Part shown: piece by piece, positions 1 through 10,854 of the stretch
Layout of the letters: each line of letters begins with the position of its first letter
How positions within the stretch are numbered: the stretch's first letter is position 1
Assembly: GCA_001683735.1 (NCBI GenBank)
Contig: LUGG01000001.1
Span: 2,666,001-2,730,000 of the forward strand
Length of the DNA stretch: 64,000 bases
Origin: Grifola frondosa
Taxonomy: Eukaryota > Basidiomycota > Agaricomycetes > Polyporales > Grifolaceae
Direction: 5' to 3'
Position numbers and translations under genes: made by a program
Notes under the pieces: model-generated
Databases searched by the model: none
What the model saw: the letters and a program-made list of their open reading frames with translations, nothing else
What the model was told of the DNA's origin: nothing

Positions 1-3000
1 CACATGTCGCACACGTGCAAACGGTAAGCATCGCTAGCCTCGAAGAGACGTTCCTTCAGGAACGCGGCGACACCATGCGAGATCATGCAATCACGCTCCA
101 TCTCTCCGAACCGTAAACCACCATCACGACTACGACCCTCGACAGGCTGTCGCGTCAGAATCTGTACAGGACCTCTCGCACGCGAGTGGATTTTGTCGTC
201 CACCATGTGCTTGAGTCGCTGATAATAGGTAGGTCCGAGGTAGACCTGAGCCTGCAATTTGCGACCTGTGTGGCCATGATACATGACCTCCAAGCCACGA
301 GATTGGTAGCCCCTTTGCCGCAAGACCGCGGATACTGACTCGACTGTGACATCAGTGAACGGCGTCGCGTCGCCTTCGTTTCCAATAAGGGTAGCAACTT
401 TGGACAGCAAACACTCGACTAAATGGCCGATTGTCATACGGGAGGGAATAGCATGAGGGTTGATAATGATATCTGGAGTAATACCCTCCGCAGTGAAAGG
501 CATGTCCTCCTGGCGGTACGTGATACCGATTGTTCCCTTCTGACCGTGACGAGAAGCAAACTTGTCTCCAATCTGAGGTATACGCGTCGAGCGAACGCGA
601 ATCTTGACGAACTTCTGACCTTCCGCATTTGTAGTGATTAACACTTGATCGATGATGCCACTTTCTGTGCTCTTCAGAGGGGTTGAAACGTCGCGCCGCG
701 TATGCGTCCTCGTCCGCTGACCAAGTTCTTCGCTATCAGGAGGTATCGGGGCGGTCTTGCCGATGATGATGTCCTCCCCATTTACACCTGTACCAGGCGC
801 AATCAACCCGTCGTCCTCAAGCTTGTCGTACGTGCCATGCTTCATACGAAGCGTGGTATCCCGTGTCGGCTTCTCGAACTCCTCCAACTGCTGTACGCCG
901 CTCTTCTTCTCCAGATCCATGTAGCTTCGGTAGTACATACTTCGGAAGAGTCCCCGATCGATCGAACTCTGGTTCATGATGACGGAATCCTCCTGGTTAT
1001 AGCCACTGTAACAGAGGATAGCAACGATGGCGTTCTGCCCAGCTGGAAGTTCTCGGAACCGCAGGTATTCCATCGATCGAGTTGTGGCAAGAGGCTTCTG
1101 GGGTAATAGAGGATGTTCGCCATGGTGTCCATCCTGACGAGGAAATTCGTGAGGTAGATGCCCATCGCTTGTTTACCCATAGCCGATTGATAAGTGTTAC
1201 GAGGAGACTAGACAATTATCAGCACAGTAATCAAATGGATCAACGGAATACATACCTGGTTGTGGTCAGGGAATGGGATGATACTCGCGCAGACACCCAA
1301 AATCATACTAGGATGAATCTCACAATGGGTCCATGTATGCGCGTTAGTGGGCGCTTTAAGCCGTGCACCGGGGTCGAACTCCCCTTCGTTGGCATGCGGA
1401 TCTACGCCTGACGCCTGGAGCCTGGAGTTCTCGAGATCGTCTGGTGTCATGCAGATCATCACGGTCTCCTCCTCCTCAGCATCCAAAAGCTCGATAACGC
1501 CGTCCTTGATTAGGTTATCCCACTTGTACCCCGATTCATCATCCTTGCCCTTCACCAACTTTTCGATGTGCTTCTTCTGCAAGAGCAGCTGCTGGTTCTC
1601 GACGATAAACAGTGGCCGACATACACGTCCGGCATCCGTGTAGAGGCGCAGCTCCCGCTCTCGAATATCTCGTACAACTGAGACTTCAGGGCTGATATCG
1701 TCCTTCCGCCGGAGTTTCTTGATCGTCTTGACCAGGTTCGCAGGGTCCCGATGCACACCCATCCAAACACCGTTCACGAACACCTTCGTGCATGGTGTCG
1801 CCGAATGGGCATTCTCCTCCAGGGACTCCAGACCCCATTCCTCCAGGAACTCGATCACAGGGGCAGAGAGCGAGCCGACGGAGATACACGACATGAGGGA
1901 CAAGTTTTTGACAAGACCACAAGCCTGTCCTTCAGGTGTTTCTGCAGGGCATACCATGCCCCAGTGTGTGTTGTGCAGCTGACGCGGCTTCGCAATCTTG
2001 CCCTCACGTCCGAGAGGAGTGTTACACCGACGCAAATGCGACAGAGTCGACGCATACGTGTATCTGTTCAGCACCTGAGACACGCCAGCCTTCGACGCCA
2101 TTGACTTCTTCTGGTCACCCCAGTTACCAGTGGCAAGCGAGTACTTGAGACCATTAGTAATGGTGTTGTGTTTCACAGCGAGCGACAGGTTGAACTCTTT
2201 ATGCGTCTCAACGCACTAAAGACCATTCACTGTAAGCTGTGGACTGCGATAGCGAGACAGCTGTAGCGTACCTTCTGCAAGTACCGGTATACGTCTTTGG
2301 TTAACTTGCGGAACAACATACGGAACAAGTTCGCAAGAAGGGGACCAGCCAAGTCCAGCCTCTTCTTCCCGAAGTGATCACGATCGTCAAGGTCTCTCCT
2401 CTCCAACGCCGCAAGTAAGAGACGGTGGATCATGTAGCCAAAGAAGTACGCTTTCTTTGATTCGGAGCCCTCCGCCATAGAAACGTGCGGCAGCATTTCC
2501 TTCTGAAGGATCTCCTGTGCGTACCGGAGACGGCGCTCGCGGTTGAGACCGGTCGTTGTACCACGATTACCAATGAAATCCAGCGCGACCTGCGCACGAT
2601 GTCAATGTGGAAAGAACGCTCAAAGGTTAGTATACAAACCTGCGATCTTGAATCACGAAGCCGTCGTCGATACATGGCTTGAGCATCTCCAGCATCTGCA
2701 CGTCTTGCATGTCGTAGCAGATGTGTTCGAGGATATCTCGGTCGGAAATGACACCGAGCGCGCGGAAGACAACCCAGATGGGGATGTCAACCTTGATGTA
2801 GGGTATCGTCGCCTTCATGACGTTCCCTAACTGCGAGATTGCACATTCGTTCATTAGAATGAACACGGCACGATGACCGCCCGGACATAAGACTTACTGA
2901 GCGCTCCTGGCTACGATGGTACAATTTTACTTGGAACTGACTAATCGTCTTGCCACCCTTCTCGACGGCGCTACGAATCTCAGCAGAGAAACTGATGGGG

Positions 3001-3848
3001 GATGGTTGCGCTTTCGCGAAGACATATACATGATTTGTAGCCATTCGTTCCTGGGCAATGAGCACTTTTTCCGAGCCATTGATGATGAAGTACCCTCCAG
3101 AATCGTATGGACATTCGTTGAGGTCATACAACTCTTCATCCGTGAGACCACGCAGAATACAAAATGTCGATCGCAGCATGATGGGCACCTGCCGACATGT
3201 TCGTAAGTTCAAAGCATACCTCTCACAAAAGGATTCACCCACTTTGCCAATCCACACCTTCCGCGTATCCTCCGGAGATTCTTGTTGTTCAGGCTCCCAC
3301 ATCATGTCGCCGGTCATGCTATCTGGATCCTCCCTCCCAACCAACACCCTTTTCTTCATTTCGATATACAGCGGCGCAGAGTACGTCAAATTCCTTAGTC
3401 GCGCCTCCTGGGGGAATACTGGAACAACAGAGCCATCCGCTTCCGTTACGGTTGGTCTTGACAGATAGATCTGTCCGAACTTGATCTCGTATCGTCGCGT
3501 CACGTCCGCTTCATGTCCAGTATGCTGATCTGCCTGGTCGAGAATGAGGTCTGCGTTCTCGTCGACAAGCTCCTGCATTGTGTTTTGCACGAATTCATCG
3601 AACGAGTCAAGCTGTTGTCGGACAAGACCTTTCTGGTCAAAGAAGCTGGAGATGACGGTCCAGCAATCTTCCTGAGTTATCTCCTCGTACTCCTCATCTT
3701 CGTCTTCATATCCATAGCCCGTTTCGTCATAGAACGAATTTTGAGATTGAAACTGAGACTGAGAAGGATCAATGTCTTCTGATATGAATTGGACGTATGA
3801 GAAGTCACTTTCGTCATCAAAAAGAGGTGAACACTAACCTTGGCTCAT
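1..3848 (-). CDS. RPB2: RNA polymerase II second-largest subunit RPB2 (3' end beyond window)
   Basis: Catalytic beta-like subunit of nuclear RNA polymerase II. The start codon is at 3846-3848; exon 1 is only 10 nt (MSQ plus one base) and a GT-AG intron follows. An acidic N-terminus leads into family blocks such as [70 protein letters not shown] and [12 protein letters not shown]. At the window edge the frame reads [21 protein letters not shown], close to the C-terminal zinc-binding and clamp region, so only the last part is missing. The frame breaks once at 1100-1103, where the encoded YYPQKPL block needs one more C in a C-run; this looks like an assembly error. RPB2 has been reported near the MAT-A locus in some Agaricomycetes (from memory). 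Confidence 0.97.
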
Positions 3849-4218
3849 TCTGGAGAGAATAGCCGGGTGAACGTTAATGAAAGCGTGAAAGAAATGAACT
3901 ATGGATAATCGACGGCAGGAGGGTGCAGAGAGAAGTGCAGCACAGTCGACAGCCCAGTACCGAGAGTTCAACGTTCAAGACCGTAGAGCCGAGCGACGTT
4001 GGTTAGAGAGAACAAGCCGCACAAACGATTCGAGTTGCTGATCAAGCCACAATCTTTGTTTGCATCTATTGGGCCCTCCACGCGACATTTACAGCGCGAT
4101 CATGCGCGCTCACCGACCATGGATTTTTATTGACTTGCACTGTCTTGCAGATTTCAAACTCTCTGGGTTCCTCCTCCGAGATGAGAAGCACATGGTACAG
4201 TAATTAATGAGTTGTATT
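3849..4218. other. Intergenic: RPB2 5' flank and 3' flank of the kinase gene
   Basis: About 370 bp with no coding signal. It should hold the RPB2 promoter and the transcription end of the gene to its right. I see no clear TATA box. Confidence 0.5.
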
Positions 4219-5471
4219 TTACAGATTTATCTCTGGCTCGCCAGGAAAATGACGAAGAAGTGTGTCCATCTTGTGTTGAGCACTACTTGCGTAAGATCCC
4301 TTGTATGGCCAACATCAGTTCCACTTTTTACGGGAATGAAATCATTAACTTACTCCGAATAGAACTGTATGGTTAAGGTAATGGAACAGCTCATACAGGT
4401 CCCCGCGTAATTCATATTGGTCTTCCGGTTCTGATTTCGGGAAGTTTTCATGGTAAGTCGTAAAAAACGAGCGCGGAATACCGCCGAAGATTCGTCCAAT
4501 TGCGAGGCTACGTATCAGATATCGTCATCTATCGCCGTATACCACGCAGCAATTTACTCACTCTGCTTCATTATGGCCAAAATACGACGAGGGATCATAT
4601 ATAACGGGAGCACCATTTGACTGGTCTGTGCCCGTGTTCCCACTCTGCAGGAATTAAACAATTTGTGTTTATGACAAGCGCACGAGATAGAGGCCTACCC
4701 ATAGATCGCCATGAAGAAGAACAGGTTGTATGGCTAATGGACTAAGGAGGGCCGGAATTACTCTGCAATCTGTGAGCAAGATTATGTCCATTATTATGGC
4801 CAGGACTCACCGTTTCCTCACCTCTTCCCCTTGCTTACATAGATTCTTATATCCACCACTCTTCCCCAGTTCGGTCAGCAAACCTGCGATGAGGGCATCA
4901 TAGCACTTCTCCCATGTCTCGAACCAGCCATTGTCCAGTCTCGTTCTTCCGCAATATGTCGGCACATGAAACCCAAATCCCTGTGTGCTTTTATACGCAT
5001 GCATCTCCGTCGCCAATCTCTTCCCCAGAATCTTCGCAGCGGCATCGGTGAGTGGTCCCATATCTTTATACTCGGAAAGAAAGAACGGTTTGCCGATATC
5101 ACTGTCGGACTCGGCGCTGTCCTTGTCTATCACCCACATGCGATGAGACGGGGAGCTAGGCCTGGAGCAGCAACATTTATTGCTTTCAGGGATTCCGCCT
5201 CGCCGACATATTGGTCGTGATCGCTCCGACTACCTATCTTCCCGATGAACCCGTTACCGGAAGATGACTGGATGGGAGGGGGATGCAAGCTACATGTGAC
5301 AGTGGCGTTCGGCTCCTCCTGTTGTATAGCTCGCACGAAGACACGATGAGCAGGCGTCCGAGAAGATCGAGGCATATGTGTATGACTAGAATGCGTCTGT
5401 ACGCCTTCAATGAATGCAGGTTGCTTCAAAGGAGAGCTCAGCTGTGCTTGCGAGATGAAGTCATATGTCAT
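4219..5471 (-). CDS. Fructosamine/ketosamine-3-kinase family protein
   Basis: FN3K-family enzymes phosphorylate sugar amines on glycated proteins and so trigger deglycation. The fold is kinase-like. The N-terminal lobe has the GFIGKIG strand, with the ATP-contacting lysine, and an AEAESL-type helix (here GEAESLKAI). It continues with PFFLSEYKDMGPL, FGFHVPTYCGRTRLDNGWFE and WEKCYDALI, then the catalytic HGDLWSGNTG (about 4690-4720) and the metal-binding VIYDPSSYFGHNEAE. Several GT-AG introns are needed; one splits HGDLW from SGN. Around 5102-5133 the frame is only kept if a 32-nt GT...AG segment is spliced out, giving ACGDIGKPFF; otherwise there is a frameshift. The start at 5471 gives an N-terminus of about 75 residues before the kinase lobe and is not certain. 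Confidence 0.85.
5102..5133 (-). other. Possible 32-nt mini-intron in the kinase gene
   Basis: On the minus strand this segment starts GTGATAG and ends GACAG. Removing it joins ...LIACG to DIGKPFFLSEY in frame and removes an in-frame TGA. It would be unusually short for a basidiomycete intron. An assembly indel is the main alternative. Confidence 0.45.
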
Positions 5472-5566
5472 GGATGCGACCGGCCCGGCAGATTTTGATC
5501 GGGTTTAGAAAGAATATTTATGCTAGTCTAATCGCAATCCACACACCGCGACAATGTCCACTATAA

Positions 5567-7291
5567 ATGTCTCGCACTCCTACCACGGCTCGTCGTCTCA
5601 CGTCCATCTTGCTCTCCTGGACCTTCGGACAACGAATTGTTGCAGCCCATAGAGTCGCCACACGGACCATGTCACACATCAACAAGCCCGTTCCCGGAGC
5701 CGATCAGTTCTATCCTTTGAACGACCCACCCATTGGAGCACCGCTTCCACAGGTATAAGCATATCGTCTAAATCACCCTCCGAATGTAGCCTCTGAATTC
5801 TTGCGTAGAAAACATATCCCCAAAATGCAGAGCTCCCGATCTTATTCCAGCCATTAACCATTAGAGGTACTACATTCAAGAACAGGATCTTCGTGGTCAG
5901 TCTGACCACGCACCTTAAGCAGGATTAGTGCACATCTGATTAGTCCACGCGTATAGTCGCCGATGTGCCAATACAGTTCGGACAATGGGCATGCAACCGA
6001 CTGGCACCTAGTGCATATCGGCGTGAGTGTTTGAACGCCCATCCCGTGCCACGATCCTAACAGAGTAATCAGGGTTTCGCTACTCGTGGAGCAGGAGCGA
6101 TCTGCATAGAAGCCACGGCGGTCGTGCCGGAAGGACGAATCTCTCCAGAAGATGCAGTACGTCTTGCGATCTCAGTCATTCAATAAGAAGTAACCGTCGT
6201 GGCATCTTCCAGGGACTCTGGACCGATAGTCAGATTGCTCCTCTGCAACGCATCGTGAAGTTCGCACACGCCCAAGGTACGAAGATAGGTATCCAACTGG
6301 CCCATGCAGGCCGCAAGTCGTCGACCCTTGCACCTTGGGTACATTATCACCGACCTACGTTGCACAAGGCGCCCACGTCCGTTGCTCAGAAGGACGAAGG
6401 TGGCTGGCCCGATGAAGGTGCGTCAGACCTAGCCATCGCAAAGCATTTGTACTCACAACTGCACAGTGTATGGCCCCAGCGACATACCGTTTGCTGACGA
6501 TTACCCCGTTCCGAAGGCTATGACTGAGAGTGATATGCTCCATGTAGAAGATGCATTCATTAAGGCGATAGAGCGCTGTGAGAAGATTGGTTGTACGTCT
6601 CCGTCAACGTTATCCCTGCCTCCACATACTTACATCCAGTCACAGTTGACTTTATAGAGATCCACGCTGCCCACGGATACCTCCTGCACGAATTCGTATC
6701 TCCGCTCTCTAACGTCCGCACTGACGCCTATGGTGGCTCCCTCGAGAACCGCCTCCGTTGGCCCCTCCGTCTCTTCTCACGTTGCCGCGCCGCGTGGTCC
6801 AAGCCTTTCTTCGTTCGCATTAGTGCGACGGACTGGGCGGAGGGCCCGGAGAAAGGTGCGGACGGCGAGTGGAAGCAATGGGGCATTGAACAGTCCAAGG
6901 TCTACGCGGGCGAGATGCAGAAGATTGGGATCGACCTCATCGACTGCAGCTCGGGCGGGAACTGGGTCAAGCAGCAGATCGCGCTCGTTCCGGGATACCA
7001 GGTGGGTGTCGCCCGTCTTTCATACAAAAGGCCCGCTGATTGTCGTCTTAGGTCCCTTTCGCCGAGGCGCTTAAGAAGACGTACCCCAATCTGCCCATAG
7101 GTGCAGTGGGCCTCATCACAGACCCAGTTGTGGCCGAGTCCTACTTGCATGATGGCAAGGCGGATGCCATCTTCCTCGCGCGGGAGCTGATGAGGACGCC
7201 GCACTGGCCGCTCTTCGCTGCACAGGCTCTTGGTGTCGCGGTGAAGTCGGCTAACCAGTATGAGCGTGCGTTTGAATTCAAGCACGCGTAA
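5567..7291 (+). CDS. NADH:flavin oxidoreductase, Old Yellow Enzyme family (YqjM-like)
   Basis: FMN-dependent ene-reductase with a TIM barrel that reduces activated C=C bonds using NAD(P)H. In order: [64 protein letters not shown], the long motif around 6655-6760 ([19 protein letters not shown] then [12 protein letters not shown]), [19 protein letters not shown], and a C-terminal phosphate-binding region with [10 protein letters not shown] and [12 protein letters not shown]. The CQYS cysteine and HAAHGYL pattern fit the YqjM (class III) subgroup. There are at least six exons; introns interrupt for example after GAPLPQ and after PGYQ. The first ATG gives a basic N-terminus; a second in-frame ATG at 5669 (MSHINKP) may be the true start if no targeting peptide is used. 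Confidence 0.93.
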
Positions 7292-7539
7292 CCTGAAGAA
7301 ACATGTAGAAGAAGGAAGAATCATTTCCCGATGGGATATGATGTCACTGTAGAATCATTTAGGTGTAAGAAGTCATAGATCAGTTGCTATAAGAGACAGA
7401 ACTGTTCTTGCAAGAAATTATATCTGCGAATGCGTACGAGTACAATCTACTGCTTGTGTCCATTGATCCTCTATCTATGCTTTGATAATTATCCCTGAGC
7501 CTCGTCTACACGCTAGGTGTGAGCCTGATGAACGCAGAC

Positions 7540-9963
7540 TCATGAGTAACAAGGACTGGACAGAAAAGAACAGGAGACGAACCAGTCATATCGCACAAGC
7601 TCATCCGCGTCAATAAACGCCGCAGAGGCGAACTCGCGTGCCTCGAGCCAAACCCAGACCTGCAAGAAACGCAGATGAGTCGAGTCGTTTGCGAAATAAA
7701 ACGTGCTAAACCTGCCTTCAAGAATGCTCCAATATTTCCGGCCGGCAGCTGAGCCATATTTTCTTGCGTCGACATCTGCCTCCCCAGCTGCCGCAAAATG
7801 GGCAGCGCGCTCTTGAACAAGTCCAGCCCCGGATCCAGCTGCCTACCAATCCCCTCCAGCAGCAGATAGAAATCACGGTATTCACAAAGTCGCCTTCCAT
7901 CTTGACGTGGTGCTTCCGCACGGCCCGCAGTACCTCCATCAGGATGTCCGAAATCTTGATTTGCCCCAGCGAGAACGTCTTGCGCTTCACATTCAGCACG
8001 ATGTGCTGCATCCGCAGGGCGAACGTCTCCGTATCGACAGCGAGCTCGGGCGTGCGGCAACGCTCGACCATCAGTAAGCCCGCGCGGTACCCATCGAACT
8101 CAGCAACCGCGCGGAATAGGTCCAGGAAGTTCTGGCGATTCTTCCCATTGAGCGTTGTCACCAACCCCGCGTCGACGAAGACCACCTCCGGGAGGTAACC
8201 GGCTGCATGTAGGGAGTCGAGCTCCGAGCGCCATTCGGGAGGGTTGTCCATCAGGCTGCGCAGGTGGTCCACTACGGCGTCGGATGCGGACTGAGGAGTC
8301 TTGTCAGAATTCGCGCCTTCAGACGCGGATCCACCGAAAAACGAAGTCCACGTCTTTTCTAGAGCCAACGTGGTAGTGGGTTTGGAGAATTTAATCATGA
8401 TGTTTCCGGGATGCAGATCTGAATGCACGAAGTTGTCGAGGAGCAGCATATTCTAGAGTATGTAATGCATGTCATTTCGCGGTCATTTATGAAATAACCC
8501 TCACTACTCACCAGGAATGCATCAAGCCCAATTTCCGCGAGAGAGTCGTTGAAAGGGCCACCTCCATTCTTCAGAAATGCTTCCATTGGCAACGCATTTT
8601 GATACTCTTCTACTAATAGATCCTGGGTGCTCCACACCGTCAGTGGCCGCGGAAACGTAACAGGCAATTTTCGACCATCAAAGTGCTTCTCAAAGGCAGC
8701 CAGGTTATCCGCTTCATGCCGGAGGTCGATCTGCTCGTGCATCATCTGTCCAAACACGGCAACCTCCTCAGGAAGTGAAAGCCACTGCATGCCCGGAAAA
8801 AATGTTATGACGTGCGCGAAGAAAGACATGATGTTCAAGTCGCGATTTATCATTTTCGCAACACGTGGATGAAGGACCTTGATTGCGACTGCTGCAGTCG
8901 GGACTGAGGGAGGGGGCTCCTTGAGTAGGGAAGGTGGAAGAACGGCTCCGCGGTGTTTGCGGTGACGCTTCGGTGTCAAGTGCGAAGGGGAATGAGATCC
9001 TGTTTTAATGTTGCTCTGTAAACCTGGCAAAAAATAAGTAGTTGAATGCATGAAAAACAGAGTAATCTCATACCTGGGCTATTGCGCCTGTCCCTATCGG
9101 GGTCTCGTCGAAATCCTCGAACACATCATCGAATGGACGTTGGAACACATCTTCAATAACTCGTTCTTGTGTGCGATAGAGGATGCGCCTTTCCACGTGA
9201 GTGAAGCGCACCTAGACGATCACATAACAGTGAAGGAAAGAGGTCTGCCCGAGAGGCGGCCCATTGTGCTAGCTATGTGGGTCATCGTCAGTCATACCAT
9301 TGTGGATGCGAATACGCGTAGATGATGAAGTGAGCCACGGGACTCCGTAAATGACCAGTCGTACAAACCCACGAGCGGAGTTAACACTACACACCTTCGT
9401 GAATGTCGGACCCGCGCGCTGCATCTGGCTGGTCAGGAAGCCATACCACCAGACTGCGCCCCATCTATCTCCAGATAAGCTTGCATCTGGATGTCCAACC
9501 AACAGCATTGGTGACGCCAACATCACGGGAACGAAAACACAAAACAGATAGATAAACCTTCGTGCTGTGAGTATTGGCTCTAAGATCCTTTCGTGGAGAA
9601 AGGTAATAATACGACGTATTAATGATCTATCTGCTTCTGCTGGAGAGAGAATGGTAGGCTCGATCTGGTTTACGGGCACTGCGGGACATGGTATGATGGT
9701 CGGGGATGCCAATACAGTAGTAACGGGAGAGCGGGGTTGGGGGTGACATAGAGAGCAAATCCGCCAGCTAACGGAATGAGCCATAAAAGTTTCCTCCTGA
9801 GAAGGGGAGCTGGTGCAGCTGTCCGAGTGAAGAACTGTGATGCAAACGGCCGTTTCTGCACCCACCGAGAGGCATGTCGGGATGAAAGGGAGCCCACGCG
9901 AGCGAAGGTAGCATGTCTCAAGCCAGGCGGCAGTGCAGACAAGCGAAAAGCCATGGGATCCAA
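7540..9963 (-). CDS. CQD2: Mitochondrial ABC1/UbiB (ADCK-type) atypical kinase, YPL109C/CQD2-like
   Basis: Member of the UbiB protein-kinase-like family; the yeast YPL109C protein acts in mitochondrial coenzyme Q handling. The N-terminus is Arg/Ser-rich and targeting-like (MDPMAFRLSALPPGLRHATF), followed by a hydrophobic stretch (LLWLIPLAGGFALY) and a second one around 9470-9540 (RRFIYLFCVFVPVMLASPML). It then has the family K-x-x-Q motif as KLAQWAASRADLFP (alanine for the usual glycine), PIGTGAIAQ in the alanine/glycine loop, the catalytic HSDLHPGNIMIKF (about 8390-8430) and the metal-binding VFVDAGLVTTL. The C-terminus VWVWLEAREFASAAFIDADE is reached through an intron at 7660-7715 that appears to have a GC donor. 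A YPL109C homologue is, as I recall, a usual MAT-A neighbour in Agaricomycetes. Confidence 0.92.
7660..7715 (-). other. GC-AG intron in the ABC1 kinase gene
   Basis: The exon ends TTGAAG and the intron starts GCAGGT and ends TTGCAG. Using the GC donor joins AFLK to VWVWLEAREF in frame. The GT three bases further on gives a frame that ends soon and loses the conserved C-terminus. Confidence 0.6.
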
Positions 9964-10854
9964 AGACTAACGCGAGGTCATTGTAGACGACGAGGTCGAT
10001 GCGATGAGGACGCAGTGCAAAGAACGTCGCCGACGTCCCGCCTGACGTTTACGCGCCTGAACAAATCCTCGTGATTTGCCAAGAGGATCACGTGCCAGGC
10101 TGCACGCGCGTCGCGTCGCGTTCTCCAAAGCCGCGCGGCGCGGAGCCGTCTGTATTCTGTCCTAAAATCGTCCTTGGCTTGAGCGTGCTGTCCTGCTTGC
10201 CCGATTGCGTTCCCTATTAATACTCCTTCAAAGGCCTTTGTCAATTGCTGCTAAGTATGGTTGACGTTGCTCGGTACCACCTATTGAAGAACACAGCCAT
10301 CCAATGTCTACTCTGACTTGATCTTTACGTCGTCGAAGTTCGTCGCCAATGCTTCATCTGCCTTCTTTCTTCTGCGTACTGTCAGTCGTCAGGTTCGGCA
10401 GTGTCAAGCGGGAACAGTGGCGTTCGTACACGCGATGCGTACGGTGGCTATCTCGAGTCCAGCCAGTGTATCAATATCCTTCTACACGTTTCAAACCATT
10501 TTCGTATTTTTCTTATCATTCTCATCGATTATCTGGTCATGAAAGAGGTTCTCGAACAATGCATATTCTCATTTGGAGTCCTTTGGCACGGTTCCGGTCT
10601 ATTGTTCAACACCAGCGTCGCCGTCTCTTCTGACTGAAGCGCGAAATAGCTGACCCCGTGGTTTGTACGAAGAATTTGCGAGAAAGGTGGGATGGTGTTA
10701 CGAAATCATCCAGTAAATGTTAGTTCGACACGTAAAAGCAATTTATATGTCAGCGTTACGGAGCGAGCCCCTATGAACTTGGGCGCTCTTCCTTTACTCA
10801 GAGTTTTCTCCTTGTCTTCCGCGAGCTCGACGCTCTACTCGCGCTCAGTCGCTC
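9964..10854. other. Intergenic between the kinase and glycogenin genes
   Basis: About 890 bp between divergently transcribed genes. Open frames here are short, resemble no protein and have no coherent splice pattern. The stretch should hold both promoters. Confidence 0.5.

Noticed and set aside
1..3848. RPB2 as a pseudogene because of a frame break
   Set aside because: The break is one base in a C/G run (1100-1103) and the protein continues perfectly in the next frame. A sequencing or assembly error is far more likely in this essential gene.
10318..10637. Overlapping plus-strand frames upstream of glycogenin
   Set aside because: Three frames are open at once over the same T/C-rich stretch, as expected of promoter DNA.
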